From contig NZ_FUZF01000010.1 of the NCBI RefSeq assembly GCF_900168125.1, forward strand, positions 62,001-126,000: a DNA stretch of 64,000 nucleotides, read 5' to 3'. The stretch is from Sphingobacterium nematocida (GTDB lineage: Bacteria; Bacteroidota; Bacteroidia; Sphingobacteriales; Sphingobacteriaceae). Shown in pieces: positions 7,842 through 17,884 of this stretch. Below the pieces are notes generated by a model. The model was given only the letters and a program-made list of their open reading frames with translations, had not been told where the DNA came from and made no database searches. The first letter of the stretch is position 1, and every line of letters starts with the position of its first letter. The translations under genes and the position numbers were made by a program.

Positions 7842-8162
7842 TTATAACATTATCACTTTTTCAATGGACGATACTTTTTTGTAATAATCGATAACATCGT
7901 CGGCACTGTTTACAAAAGTTTCAATCGTCAACGAGTTGTATTTTCCAGTCTTTGAATCTTTTACCTGGATTTTTGTGCTTGGGTGTTCAAAGAGCTTTTC
8001 TATTGTTTGCTTGTTTTCTTCTGTAGCAGGTACAATAAATTTAAAGGTATATAATGTAGGGAATTGTTCGACATCTACCAGTTTTTCTCTGAAGCTGGTA
8101 TAGAAATCTTTCCCATCGTTATCATTAATATCCTTAATGTTTATGTTTCCCAAATCTTTCAT
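7842..8162 (-). CDS. DUF493 (YbeD-like) small protein
   Basis: A 106-residue cytoplasmic protein with the DUF493/YbeD pattern: FREKLVDVEQFPTLYTFKFIVP, then a lysine-rich segment and a SLTIETFVNSADDVIDYYKKV helix. The fold is known to resemble ACT-like regulatory domains; the molecular role is unknown. In proteobacteria YbeD lies near lipoate genes, but no lipoate gene is present here. It runs in the same direction as the GH92 gene upstream (83-bp gap), with no evident functional link. Confidence 0.82.
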   Translation of the reverse strand: MKDLGNINIKDINDNDGKDFYTSFREKLVDVEQFPTLYTFKFIVPATEENKQTIEKLFEHPSTKIQVKDSKTGKYNSLTIETFVNSADDVIDYYKKVSSIEKVIML

Positions 8163-8245
8163 GTGGTAATTTCCTTTCTTTTGAACATTTAGTTACAATA
8201 TCTGTGCCTGTGTTATTTTGGCAGTTTGCTTTTGATAGAGCTCCT

Positions 8246-10507
8246 TTACGGCCTACTGCTTAAAGCCTGTCCAAACTTCTTATTTGGTTTTGATCCCATT
8301 TCGAATACAAGCTTCCCGCCTTGAATTAAGTCGGTATGTAGGATATAGCTCTTCTCATAAGGTTTACCGTTCCACGTTACTTTTTGGATATAAGCATTGT
8401 CAGTCCCGGAGTTTTTTACGTTAATTTCAAACTGTTTGCCATTAGGTAGATTTATTTTGGCGGATTCCATCAATGGTGAGCCAAATACATATTTACCATC
8501 CATAGGATTAGCTGGGTAGATGCCCACTGCAGAGAATACATACCAAGCACTCATCTGTCCTGCGTCATCATTTCCACATAGACCATTTGGCATTTCTGTG
8601 TAGTATTTAGTCATTGCTTTACGTACGAGTTCTGCACCTTTCCACTGTTGACCTGCGTACGCATATAGATAAGGGACGTGGTGATTGGGTTCATTACCTT
8701 GGGCATATTGTCCGATCATTCCTGAAATGTCGGGAGATGCATTGTCTAGTATTTCTGGGAGTTGAACAAATTCATCCAACTTGTTGATGAATTTTTGGTC
8801 GCCACCGAATAAATTGATTAGACCATGTGCATCTTGGGGAACCAACCAAGTGTATTGCCATGCATTTCCTTCGCAGTAGTCGTTTTCCCTATGTTTTGCC
8901 ATGAGTGGATCAAATGGTCTACGGAATTTTCCGTCGGCATGTCGACCTACAAAGTGGCCCACTTCTTTATCAAAGTATTTTTCGTATAGTTTATAGCGTT
9001 TTTCGAAATAGTCGGCGTCTTCTTTTTTATTTAAGAATTTTGCCATTTGATAGGCGCCGAAATCAGCGATAGCATACTCCAATGCCCATGCGACGGATTC
9101 GTGATCCATACTGTCGATCGGTATATAGCTCAAGTCTCTAACGAATTTTAAACCATTGTCATGCCCCATTGCAGTCGTTTTTACGGCTTCAAATGCTAAT
9201 TCATGATCTTCCTTGTCGATAAATCCTTTAAGCAGAGCGTCGGCCACAACAGGAATAGCAGGGAGTCCCACCATAGTGTTTGTTTCGTTCGCCCAAAGAT
9301 GCCATACGGGAAGCTTACCCTGTTGTTGGTAAATCTTAAGCATGGTTTTAATATAATCTTTGTTCTTCTTGTCCTCCAGGATGGTCATTAGTGGGTGTAG
9401 TGAACGGTAGGTGTCCCAAAGAGAAAAGAACGTGTAGTTGTCGAAGTTTTCACGGCGATGGATCTGTTTGTCTGTACCCATGTAATCTCCATTGGCATCA
9501 TTGAATAGGGTAGGTGCAAAATAAGAATGGTACAGGGCGGTGTAAAAAATTGTTTTCAGTTTTTCATCCGCTTGATAATCAATCTTCGCCAATACGTCAT
9601 TCCATTTCTTCTTTGCATTTGTTTTTGCCCTTTCAAAATTCCAGAAGGGAATCTCTTGTTGAATATTGTCTAATGCATTGTTGAAACTTACTGGAGAGAG
9701 ACCCACTTTTAGCTCGACCGGTCGACTGGGGTCGACGTCTATTAGCGCCTTGATGTTTTCACCTTTTACCACTAGGGATCCATTGATTGGAGTGTTGGTA
9801 TTATAAAACTTAAGGTTTTTTAGTGAAGTGGAAGCTTTTATGGCAAAGTAAACTTTTTGATCATTGGCCCAACCTTTTGAAAAACGATAACCAACAATCG
9901 TGCTGTCATTGACGAGCTTTAAGTAGGTGTCTGTGGGGGTATCCCAGCCCATGCGAAAGCTGAGGTCAATCAGTAAATGTGCATTGTCTTTATTTTGGAA
10001 CGTATATCGATGATAACCGACACGTTCTGAGCTGGTCATTTCGGCCAGTATGTTGTAATCTTCTAGGAGGACACGGTAGTAGCCGGGGTTTACAGCTTCG
10101 TTGGCTTTGCTGATCCTGGAACCGTAGCCTTGATCCATTTTGCCGAAAGGAGCTGGCGATAAGTGTTTCTTTCCGGTTGCCGGAAGAATCAAGATATCGT
10201 TGAGGTCTCCGATTCCAGTGCCACTGAGATGTGTGTGCGTAAAGCCCAGAATTTCCTCGCTTTTATAGTTGTAGCCGCTACACCAGTCCCAACCATTGAA
10301 TTTGTCCCAAGTTTGAGCAATCTGGCTTGGACCAACTTGGACAGCGCCAGATGGAACGTTGGCTCCGACAAATACGTGACCATGATCTGCTGATCCAATG
10401 TAAGGATTCACGTATTGGGTGTAATCTGTTTGCTGTGCTTTAGTTTGTCCCAAGCATAAGAATAGGATGGCGACAGCAAACCGGGCTTTGTTTGATTTGT
10501 ACGTCAT
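8246..10507 (-). CDS. GH92 family alpha-mannosidase, exported
   Basis: A 753-residue glycoside hydrolase of family GH92, the calcium-dependent exo-alpha-mannosidases common in Bacteroidota. It has a cleavable signal (MTYKSNKARFAVAILFLCLG, then QTKAQ). The N-terminal sandwich domain opens with YVNPYIGSADHGHVFVGANVPSG, and FTHTHLSGTG follows. The catalytic (alpha/alpha)6 region includes SLWDTYRSLHPL, GNAWQYTW, GNEPNHHVPYLYAY and GNDDAGQMSAWYVFSAVG, all GH92 hallmarks. It probably releases mannose from N-glycan or yeast mannan-type chains in the periplasm or on the surface. The adjacent divergent LacI regulator is the likely controller. No SusC/SusD pair is present, so this is not a complete polysaccharide utilisation locus. 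Confidence 0.95.
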   Translation of the reverse strand: MTYKSNKARFAVAILFLCLGQTKAQQTDYTQYVNPYIGSADHGHVFVGANVPSGAVQVGPSQIAQTWDKFNGWDWCSGYNYKSEEILGFTHTHLSGTGIGDLNDILILPATGKKHLSPAPFGKMDQGYGSRISKANEAVNPGYYRVLLEDYNILAEMTSSERVGYHRYTFQNKDNAHLLIDLSFRMGWDTPTDTYLKLVNDSTIVGYRFSKGWANDQKVYFAIKASTSLKNLKFYNTNTPINGSLVVKGENIKALIDVDPSRPVELKVGLSPVSFNNALDNIQQEIPFWNFERAKTNAKKKWNDVLAKIDYQADEKLKTIFYTALYHSYFAPTLFNDANGDYMGTDKQIHRRENFDNYTFFSLWDTYRSLHPLMTILEDKKNKDYIKTMLKIYQQQGKLPVWHLWANETNTMVGLPAIPVVADALLKGFIDKEDHELAFEAVKTTAMGHDNGLKFVRDLSYIPIDSMDHESVAWALEYAIADFGAYQMAKFLNKKEDADYFEKRYKLYEKYFDKEVGHFVGRHADGKFRRPFDPLMAKHRENDYCEGNAWQYTWLVPQDAHGLINLFGGDQKFINKLDEFVQLPEILDNASPDISGMIGQYAQGNEPNHHVPYLYAYAGQQWKGAELVRKAMTKYYTEMPNGLCGNDDAGQMSAWYVFSAVGIYPANPMDGKYVFGSPLMESAKINLPNGKQFEINVKNSGTDNAYIQKVTWNGKPYEKSYILHTDLIQGGKLVFEMGSKPNKKFGQALSSRP

Positions 10508-10552
10508 GAGTTTAGTTTATGGATATGATCTTCTAGCTGTGAAGATAAAACC

Positions 10553-10586
10553 TTTTAGCAAATAATTGGTTATTTACTTGCTAAAA
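10553..10586. promoter_or_regulatory. Candidate LacI-family operator between GH92 and lacI genes
   Basis: Nine-base arms TTTTAGCAA (10553-10561) and TTGCTAAAA (10578-10586) form an inverted repeat with a 16-nt centre, in the 107-bp divergent region. It lies 28 nt before the LacI ATG. The AGCAA/TTGCT half sites are of the general kind used by LacI regulators. The spacing is wider than usual, so it could also be two half-operators. Confidence 0.5.
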
Positions 10587-10614
10587 TTTTGTAATATTTT
10601 AGTAGTTTAGGAAA

Positions 10615-11601
10615 ATGAAGAAGCGACTATCTATTTCCGATATTGCCAAGAACCTGGGAATTTCCGTAACTACAGTGTCATTTATATTGAATGATAAAGC
10701 TAAAGAGAAGCGTATCAGTGATGCGTTGACTAAGAGGGTTTTGGATTATGTGAATAAAGTAGGGTATAAACCAAATCAGTTGGCGAAGAGTTTGAGGACA
10801 GGAAAGTCAAAGACTTTAGGGCTTTTGGTAGAAGATATTTCGAATTCTTTTTTTGCTAATATAGCAGACCAGATTGAGAAGCTAGCTTATGATTTTGGTT
10901 ATCACATTGTGTATTGTAGTATGAATAATGATGTGAATAGGGCAAAAGAGCTAATTCAATTATTTTATGATAGGCAGATCGATGGTTTCATCATCGCTCC
11001 TACGGAAGGGTTGACCGAGGTTATTCAGAAATTACTTAAAAATAATGTTCCTGTTGTTTTATTTGATCGACATCTAGAAGATTTGGAAACGAACTTTGTG
11101 ATTTCGGAAAATCACAATGGGGCACTTATTGGTACACGTTTTTTGCTGGAGGAAAAGAAAGCTTCTCGAGTAGGATTGGTTACGATAAATTCCAACCAAT
11201 TGCAGATGCGTGGTCGTATGGAAGGGTATATGGAAGCAGTAGACGCTATGGGAAAAGATATGTTGATCAAGAAAATAGTGCGGGCGCAGGCTGATGAGGA
11301 TACTATTCTACAAATAAGAGACTTTATTCAGGATAATAGGCTGGATGGGGTTTTGTTTGCGACCAATTATTTAGCACTTTCAGGTTTGAAAGCCATAAAA
11401 CGATATGACCTTGGTATTGAAAAGGTAGTGTCGTTTGATGAGAATGCTGTTTTTTCGTTGGTCGAACCCGCTGTATCAGCCATTTCTCAAAATATTCACG
11501 AAATCGCTCGAAAGGTAGTCGACATACTAATAAATGAGATTAACGGTAAAAATAAGGAGCTTGTGCAGGTTGTTGTGCCCTGTGAGATTATCGCCCGTTA
11601 G
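10615..11601 (+). CDS. LacI-family transcriptional regulator
   Basis: A 328-residue repressor-type protein. The N-terminal helix-turn-helix is canonical (SISDIAKNLGISVTTVSFIL, residues 5-24), followed by the hinge helix region (VGYKPNQLAKSLRTGKS) and a periplasmic-binding-protein-like effector domain (about 63-328, LGLLVEDISNSFFANIADQIE). It is divergent from the GH92 mannosidase, so mannose or a manno-oligosaccharide is a reasonable effector guess. The inverted repeat at 10553-10586 is its likely binding site and could serve both control of GH92 and autoregulation. Confidence 0.93.
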   Translation: MKKRLSISDIAKNLGISVTTVSFILNDKAKEKRISDALTKRVLDYVNKVGYKPNQLAKSLRTGKSKTLGLLVEDISNSFFANIADQIEKLAYDFGYHIVYCSMNNDVNRAKELIQLFYDRQIDGFIIAPTEGLTEVIQKLLKNNVPVVLFDRHLEDLETNFVISENHNGALIGTRFLLEEKKASRVGLVTINSNQLQMRGRMEGYMEAVDAMGKDMLIKKIVRAQADEDTILQIRDFIQDNRLDGVLFATNYLALSGLKAIKRYDLGIEKVVSFDENAVFSLVEPAVSAISQNIHEIARKVVDILINEINGKNKELVQVVVPCEIIAR

Positions 11602-12040
11602 TTTTGTTCGCTTTTGTGAATACAGGTTTCGAGGAAAGAATGGGTCAAAAGGTATGCGCGCTATGCCTGCCTAGAAGAGTAAGCTAAGTATAGCTATATA
11701 CAGTTTTACTTTTAGGCACAGATACTAAGGTAGTTGTTTTAATTTTACCAATAAATGATTTTCGCTACGTAAAAGCGTCGGTACTGTCACTTATTTCTAA
11801 ACCGTCGATTTGTTAGAGTTTTTGCTGGGTGTATAGCTTTGTTTTTAGTGTCCTGAGCTCAGTTTTCTTAATATCTATCCAGTTATTTAGAATGGTTTTA
11901 AATTGATCTTTTGCGTCATTAAATTGTCAGGGATTGTTTATAAAGTTATACTTTTGTGCATTGTTTGGTAGGACTGTGTGCTCCGGCAATAGAGTAAAGT
12001 AATTTTTATATTCATAAATAAATAGTATAAAGTGCTAAAT
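11602..12040. other. Gene-free region before the respiratory operon
   Basis: About 440 bp with no convincing open frame. It includes a promoter-like element at 11924-11956, some 85 nt upstream of actA. I see no terminator with a clear U-run after the LacI gene, and no recognisable riboswitch. The long leader could carry regulation of the respiratory operon. Confidence 0.6.
11924..11956 (+). promoter_or_regulatory. Candidate promoter of the ACIII/aa3 operon
   Basis: TACTTTTG at 11949-11956 fits TAnnTTTG exactly; TTG at 11924-11926 is 22 nt upstream, slightly wider than the usual 19-20. A transcript would start near 11963 and have a leader of about 78 nt before the actA ATG. Confidence 0.5.
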
Positions 12041-13324
12041 ATGAGAAATATCTCATCCGTATTGGGAAGACTTGCGAAGTCAATATCGATCAGTTTGGTA
12101 TTGTTATTTGCCGTTACAATGACATCCAACGCGCAGGATGCAAAAGAAGGAGCTGCGTTATTTAAGGCTAACTGTACTTCTTGTCACAAGATTGATAAGA
12201 AATTTACAGGACCTGCATTGGCAGGTATGTCTGAACGTCATGATGAAGAGTGGTTGGTGAAGTGGATTAAAAACTCTGGGGCAATGATTGCTTCTGGAGA
12301 TCCAATGGCTAAGCAAATCTTTGAAGAGTATAACAAGGTAGCGATGCCTGCGTTTACACAATTCTCCGATGATCAAATTAAAGGAATTATTGCCTTTGTA
12401 AAAGAAGAAGAAGCTCGTTTAGCTGCTGGACCTGCTGCAGGTGCTGCTACGGGTGGTGCTGCTGCTAGTTCCGATGCTAATAATTTTATGATTATTGGTA
12501 TGGTGGCTATCTTCTTGTTGGCTATTGGTGTGATTGTTATCTTAAGTCGTGTTACGAAGACGTTAGAGAAAGTTATTGCAAATAACCAAGCGGCAGTAGA
12601 AGCGGCTCGTGTACGTAATGAGTCGGTAGAGGAAAGCGGTCGAGTTAGGTTTGCTCAGAAATTTCTTAAAAACAAAAAGCTTGTTGGTTTTACGGCTTTA
12701 ATGGTTGTTGGCTTGTTAGCTGTTTTAGGCTGGCAGACAATGTGGAATGTGGGTGTACATCAGGGGTATAAGCCTGTTCAGCCTATTAAGTTCTCCCACC
12801 AGATACACGCTGGGGTGAATCAGATCGAGTGTCAATACTGTCACGGTGGTGCTTACAAGTCTAAGAATGCATCGATTCCATCTGCAAATGTGTGTATGAA
12901 CTGTCATAATACAATTACTGCATCGGATCATTATGAGGGAGAAACTTCTCCAGAAATCTTGAAATTATACCGTGCGGTAGATTGGAATCCAGATACACGT
13001 ACGTATGGTGACAATCCTCGTCCTATAGAATGGGTTAGAATTCATAATTTGCCTGATTTTGCATATTTTAATCACTCGCAGCACGTTACTGTCGCAGGGT
13101 TGGAATGTCAGACTTGTCACGGTCCTATAGAGACTATGGAAGAGGTTTATCAGTACTCGCCGTTAACGATGAAGTGGTGTGTGGACTGTCATAAAACGAC
13201 AGAGGTGAATGCTGATAATAAATACTATGATCAGTTGATCGAGGCACACGAGAAGTTGAAGAAAGGTGAAAAAATGACTGCAGCGATGATCGGTGGTCTA
13301 GAGTGTGGTAAGTGTCACTATTAA
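12041..13324 (+). CDS. actA: Alternative complex III subunit A, multiheme cytochrome c
   Basis: A 427-residue membrane-anchored cytochrome; the ATG at 12041 is preferred to the in-frame GTG at 12032 because it starts the signal peptide (to about SNAQ). It has six CxxCH heme sites: CTSCH in an N-terminal mono-heme domain (about 35-130), two hydrophobic segments (about 145-168 and 213-232), then five in a cytochrome c3-like domain (CQYCH, CMNCH, CQTCH, CVDCH, CGKCH). ActA carries electrons from the quinol-oxidising core to cytochrome or oxidase. The extra N-terminal heme domain may be the link to the aa3 oxidase, whose subunit II lacks a heme. It is the first gene of the operon. Confidence 0.93.
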   Translation: MRNISSVLGRLAKSISISLVLLFAVTMTSNAQDAKEGAALFKANCTSCHKIDKKFTGPALAGMSERHDEEWLVKWIKNSGAMIASGDPMAKQIFEEYNKVAMPAFTQFSDDQIKGIIAFVKEEEARLAAGPAAGAATGGAAASSDANNFMIIGMVAIFLLAIGVIVILSRVTKTLEKVIANNQAAVEAARVRNESVEESGRVRFAQKFLKNKKLVGFTALMVVGLLAVLGWQTMWNVGVHQGYKPVQPIKFSHQIHAGVNQIECQYCHGGAYKSKNASIPSANVCMNCHNTITASDHYEGETSPEILKLYRAVDWNPDTRTYGDNPRPIEWVRIHNLPDFAYFNHSQHVTVAGLECQTCHGPIETMEEVYQYSPLTMKWCVDCHKTTEVNADNKYYDQLIEAHEKLKKGEKMTAAMIGGLECGKCHY

Positions 13325-13362
13325 TAATTAATTAGGGAAACGCAATCTTATATACAGCTTAA

Positions 13363-16300
13363 ATGGATAGCAATAAAAAATATTGGAAAGGTTTAGAAGA
13401 GTTGAATCAAACACCTGCTTTTGTTGAGAATAGCAAAACGGAGTTTGCTGAACCTATTCCTGTAGAAGATGTATTAAATGAAGCAGGCTTAAGTACAAGA
13501 ACTCCACGTCGTGATTTCTTGAAGGCTTTAGGTTTTGGTTTAGGAGCTGTTACGTTGGCAGCGTGTAACCGTACTCCGGTTCACAAGGCTGTTCCTTATG
13601 TAATCAAACCCGAGGAGATTACTCCAGGTATTCCAAACTATTATGCTTCATCTTTTAATGGACAGAGTATTTTGGTTAGAACTCGTGAGGGGCGTCCTAT
13701 TTCAGTAGAGGCAAATCCAAACGCGGTTGGTTTGAACCAAGGTACTGATGCAAATACAGTAGCATCTGTTCTTGATTTGTACGATATGTCCAAATTACAG
13801 AACCCTCAAATCGGAGGTAAAGATGTAGAGTGGTCTAAGTTAGATAGTACGGTTATAGCGGCATTAACTAAAGCTGCAGCAGCTGGAAAACAAATTACGA
13901 TCGTTTCAAATACAGTTAATTCGCCTTCAACATTAGCTTCTATAGCTAAGTTGACAGCGAAATACCCTACGACAAATCACGTTCAGGTAGACGCGATTTC
14001 TTACAGTGGTATAGTTGAAGCAAACAAAAGTTCATTTGGCAAAGCGGTAGTTCCTAGCTACAACTTTGGAAATGCACAAGTGGTAGTTTCTGTGGCTGCT
14101 GATTTCTTAGGATCTTGGTTGGCTGGAGAAGAACATACACAAGATTATATTAAAAATCGTGACTACAAATCGTTGAAAAACGGTAAGATGTCGCGTCATA
14201 TTCAATTTGAATCGGGTCTTTCTATGACAGGTTCAAATGCGGATGTGCGTATCGTAATTAAGCCATCGGAAGAGGGAGCTGTGTTAATCGCGTTGTTCAA
14301 TGCGATTACTGGTCAGTCTTTAGCTGGTGGAACTGCGAATGCAAAAGCACAGACTGCTATCAAATTAGCTGCTAAAGAATTAGTAAATGCTAAAGGATCA
14401 GCAGTTGTTGTCGCCGGATCTAACGATGTAAATGTACAGTTGTTGGTGAATGCAATCAATACGCAGTTGGGCGCTTATGGAGCTATTATAGATTTAGATA
14501 ATTACTCGAAGCAACACCAAGGCTCTGACGCTTCGTTCCAACAATTCTTGACAGCTGCTAAAGCTGGACAGGTCGGTGTCGCATTCTTCTTAAACAGTAA
14601 CCCTGCTTACGATTATTTCAAAGCGGATGATGTTAAAGCTGCTATCGCTAAGATCGACTTTACATTATCATTTGCGGATCGTTCGGATGAGACTGCTTCT
14701 ACATTGAAAGCTATCGCTCCGATTCCTACCTATTTAGAGTCATGGGGTGATGCTTCTAGTAAAGAAGGATTATTTACAGTGATACAACCTACAATTAATC
14801 CAGTTTTCAACACAAGACAGGCTGAACAGAGTTTGTTAGTTTGGGCTGGAGAGACGATTAGTGTATATGACTTCGTGAAGCAAACTTGGGACGCTAGTAT
14901 TTTAGCCGGTACAGGTAAATCTTGGAAGGATGTTTTGCAAACGGGATACATCTATAAAGGATCTAATCAAGGGTCGGCTTATTCAGCTAATGTAGATGTT
15001 AATGCTGTTGCTTCTGCTATCGTTGCTGATGCTAAGAAGATTGCTGGAGATGTAGAATTGAAGTTGTACGAGTCCACAGTAATGCGCGACGGTCGTTATG
15101 CAAACAATGCTTACTTGCAGGAGTTGCCTGATCCAGTTTCTAAAGTTACTTGGGATAACTACGCTGCTCTTAATCCAAAGTTTGCTGAGCAATTGGGCTT
15201 GGGCGAAAATGGTAAGGTGAAAGTGGAAGCTAATGGTTACAGTATAGAGTTACCAGTAGTGTTGCAACCAGGTCAAGCAATGGGTACAGTGTCTGTAGCA
15301 TTAGGTTATGGTCGTACGCAAGTTGGTAAAGCGGGTAATAATGTTGGACAGAATGCATATCCTTTTGCTTCTTTAGTAAATGGCACAGTACAATTAGCTG
15401 CTAAAGCTACGGTTACAAAAGCTTCTGGCACATACGAATTAGCACAAACGCAAACACACCATACTATTGAAGGACGTAATATCGTTCGCGAAACTACATT
15501 TGCTAAATACTTAAAAGATCCAAATTCGGAGTCCGGACGTTTTTCAGATTCGCACAAGACATACGATTTGTGGAACAAATTTGAGCAGCCAGGTCACAAA
15601 TGGGTGATGGCTATCGATTTGAACGCTTGTACAGGTTGTGGATCATGTATTGTAGCTTGTAACGTAGAAAACAATATTCCTGTAGTAGGACGTGATGAGG
15701 TTCGTCGTCGTCGTGAAATGCACTGGTTGCGCATCGACCGTTATTACACGATCGAAGATAACGGTACGAAGTATACGAAAGAGAAAGAGATTGCACACAT
15801 AGAAGATTTCGAAAATGTAACGGTAGTACACCAACCAATGTTGTGTCAACACTGTGAGCATGCTCCATGTGAAACAGTATGTCCGGTATTGGCGACTGTC
15901 CACTCTTCGGAAGGACTTAACCACATGGCTTACAACCGTTGTTTCGGAACACGTTACTGTGCGAATAACTGTCCATATAAAGTACGTCGTTTTAACTGGT
16001 TTAACTACTGGAACGATTCTCGTTTTGACAATTATTTGAACAACGAGTTTACACAATTGGTGTTGAACCCTGATGTTACTACACGTTCGCGTGGGGTAAT
16101 GGAAAAATGTTCAATGTGTATTCAACGTATTCAGGCTGGGAAGTTACAGGCTAAGATGGAGAATCGCAAATTGAAGGATGGTGATGTTAAAATGGCTTGT
16201 CAAGCGGCATGTTCGGCTAACGCTATCATCTTTGGAGATGCTAATGATCCAGAGTCTGAAGTTTCAAAAGCATTACGTAACGAACGTGTTTACTACGTAT

Positions 16301-16368
16301 TGGAAGAGATCAATGTTCAACCGAACATCGGTTATATGACTAAGGTAAGAAATACATTTGAAGCATAA
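13363..16368 (+). CDS. actB: Alternative complex III subunit B, molybdopterin-like/Fe-S fusion
   Basis: A 1001-residue fusion. It has a Tat-type motif RRDFLK (49-54) with a hydrophobic stretch ending at Cys68 (lipobox-like LAAC). Residues about 70-730 resemble molybdopterin oxidoreductases but ACIII ActB is known not to bind the cofactor. The C-terminal part (about 750-990) is a ferredoxin-like domain with four Cys clusters: CTGCGSCIVAC, CQHCEHAPCETVC, CFGTRYCANNC and CSMC with later CQAAC. It is the peripheral electron-transfer module of quinol:cytochrome c oxidoreductase. It lies 38 bp after actA. Confidence 0.95.
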   Translation: MDSNKKYWKGLEELNQTPAFVENSKTEFAEPIPVEDVLNEAGLSTRTPRRDFLKALGFGLGAVTLAACNRTPVHKAVPYVIKPEEITPGIPNYYASSFNGQSILVRTREGRPISVEANPNAVGLNQGTDANTVASVLDLYDMSKLQNPQIGGKDVEWSKLDSTVIAALTKAAAAGKQITIVSNTVNSPSTLASIAKLTAKYPTTNHVQVDAISYSGIVEANKSSFGKAVVPSYNFGNAQVVVSVAADFLGSWLAGEEHTQDYIKNRDYKSLKNGKMSRHIQFESGLSMTGSNADVRIVIKPSEEGAVLIALFNAITGQSLAGGTANAKAQTAIKLAAKELVNAKGSAVVVAGSNDVNVQLLVNAINTQLGAYGAIIDLDNYSKQHQGSDASFQQFLTAAKAGQVGVAFFLNSNPAYDYFKADDVKAAIAKIDFTLSFADRSDETASTLKAIAPIPTYLESWGDASSKEGLFTVIQPTINPVFNTRQAEQSLLVWAGETISVYDFVKQTWDASILAGTGKSWKDVLQTGYIYKGSNQGSAYSANVDVNAVASAIVADAKKIAGDVELKLYESTVMRDGRYANNAYLQELPDPVSKVTWDNYAALNPKFAEQLGLGENGKVKVEANGYSIELPVVLQPGQAMGTVSVALGYGRTQVGKAGNNVGQNAYPFASLVNGTVQLAAKATVTKASGTYELAQTQTHHTIEGRNIVRETTFAKYLKDPNSESGRFSDSHKTYDLWNKFEQPGHKWVMAIDLNACTGCGSCIVACNVENNIPVVGRDEVRRRREMHWLRIDRYYTIEDNGTKYTKEKEIAHIEDFENVTVVHQPMLCQHCEHAPCETVCPVLATVHSSEGLNHMAYNRCFGTRYCANNCPYKVRRFNWFNYWNDSRFDNYLNNEFTQLVLNPDVTTRSRGVMEKCSMCIQRIQAGKLQAKMENRKLKDGDVKMACQAACSANAIIFGDANDPESEVSKALRNERVYYVLEEINVQPNIGYMTKVRNTFEA

Positions 16369-16397
16369 TTTTATTCTATATCTGAAATAAAACAACT

Positions 16398-17879
16398 ATG
16401 TCATCGCATAACGAATCAATATTAAGAGAACCATTAATGACCGGTAAGGGCATCACTTACGCACAAGTGACTGATGATATCCTACTGCCGGTTGAAAATA
16501 AACCAAACAAAGCTTGGTGGATAGGATTTATCGTAGCCGTGTGTGGAGCTATGCTATGGGTCATAAGTGTTGGATACACGTTTTGGACGGGTATCGGTGC
16601 TTGGGGTCTAAATAAAACTGTAGGTTGGGCTTGGGATATCACCGACTTTGTGTGGTGGGTAGGTATCGGTCACGCCGGAACGCTGATTTCAGCGGTATTA
16701 TTAATTTTCCGTCAGAACTGGCGTAACTCCATTAACCGTTCGGCAGAGGCGATGACGATTTTCGCTGTAATCTGTGCTGCGACGTATGTAGTGGCCCACA
16801 TGGGACGTCCTTGGTTGGCTTACTGGATTTTCCCGTTGCCAAACCAATTCGGATCACTTTGGGTAAACTTTAACTCACCGCTAGTATGGGATGCCTTTGC
16901 GATTTCAACGTACTTTACGGTATCATTGGTATTCTGGTACTGTGGTTTATTACCAGATATCGCGTCAGTACGTGACCGTGCACAAGGATTGAGAAAGAGA
17001 ATTTATTCTGTTCTATCTTTTGGATGGAATGGATCTGTGAAATCTTGGCAGAGATTTGAGATCGTTTCGCTAATCTTAGCAGGTATCTCTACACCACTTG
17101 TATTATCTGTACACACTATCGTATCTATGGACTTTGCAACATCCGTAATTCCAGGATGGCATACGACCATTTTCCCTCCTTACTTTGTTGCGGGAGCGAT
17201 TTTCTCCGGTTTTGCGATGGTACAGACCTTATTACTTATTCTTCGTAAGGTAATGAACTTTGAGCACTACATCACGATGTTCCACATTGAAGCGATGAAT
17301 AAGATTATCATGGTTACGGGTTCGATTGTTGGGGTTGCTTATTTAACGGAGCTATTTATCGCTTGGTATTCGGGTTCAGAGTATGAGATGTATGCTTTCG
17401 CAAACCGTGTAGCAGGACCTTACGCTTGGGCTTATTGGGCGATGATGACCTGTAACGTGATCTCTCCACAGTTGTTTTGGTTCAAGAAGATCCGTACCAG
17501 TATCCCAATCTCTTGGGTATTATCTATCATCGTAAATATTGGTATGTGGTTTGAGCGTTTTGTAATTATCGTTACTTCATTGCACCGTGATTATTTACCG
17601 TCTTCATGGGCGATGTTCTATCCTACATGGGTAGACGTCGGTATCTTTGTTGGATCAATTGGTTTATTCTTTACCCTGTTCTTATTATTCTTAAGATTCT
17701 TACCAGGTATTGCGATTGCCGAAGTGAAGTTGTTATTGAAGAGCTCTAGTTTACAACACAAAACTAAGCTTGTTCAAGAAGGAGCTTTCCCTGATGATCA
17801 GGTTGAATTCTTTAAGAATTCTTTGAGAAAATACGATTCTGTTACAGAAGAAGAAATTAACGCATTACGTAAAAAATAA
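16398..17879 (+). CDS. actC: Alternative complex III subunit C, NrfD-like membrane protein
   Basis: A 493-residue polytopic membrane protein of the NrfD/PsrC family with about ten predicted helices (for example WIGFIVAVCGAMLWVISVGY and the helix around WVGIGHAGTLISAVLLIF). It contributes the quinol site of ACIII, with GHAGT and conserved charged residues in the membrane. The C-terminal tail (about 440-493) is hydrophilic. It starts 29 bp after actB and ends 5 bp before actD. Confidence 0.95.
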   Translation: MSSHNESILREPLMTGKGITYAQVTDDILLPVENKPNKAWWIGFIVAVCGAMLWVISVGYTFWTGIGAWGLNKTVGWAWDITDFVWWVGIGHAGTLISAVLLIFRQNWRNSINRSAEAMTIFAVICAATYVVAHMGRPWLAYWIFPLPNQFGSLWVNFNSPLVWDAFAISTYFTVSLVFWYCGLLPDIASVRDRAQGLRKRIYSVLSFGWNGSVKSWQRFEIVSLILAGISTPLVLSVHTIVSMDFATSVIPGWHTTIFPPYFVAGAIFSGFAMVQTLLLILRKVMNFEHYITMFHIEAMNKIIMVTGSIVGVAYLTELFIAWYSGSEYEMYAFANRVAGPYAWAYWAMMTCNVISPQLFWFKKIRTSIPISWVLSIIVNIGMWFERFVIIVTSLHRDYLPSSWAMFYPTWVDVGIFVGSIGLFFTLFLLFLRFLPGIAIAEVKLLLKSSSLQHKTKLVQEGAFPDDQVEFFKNSLRKYDSVTEEEINALRKK

Positions 17880-17884
17880 TAGCA

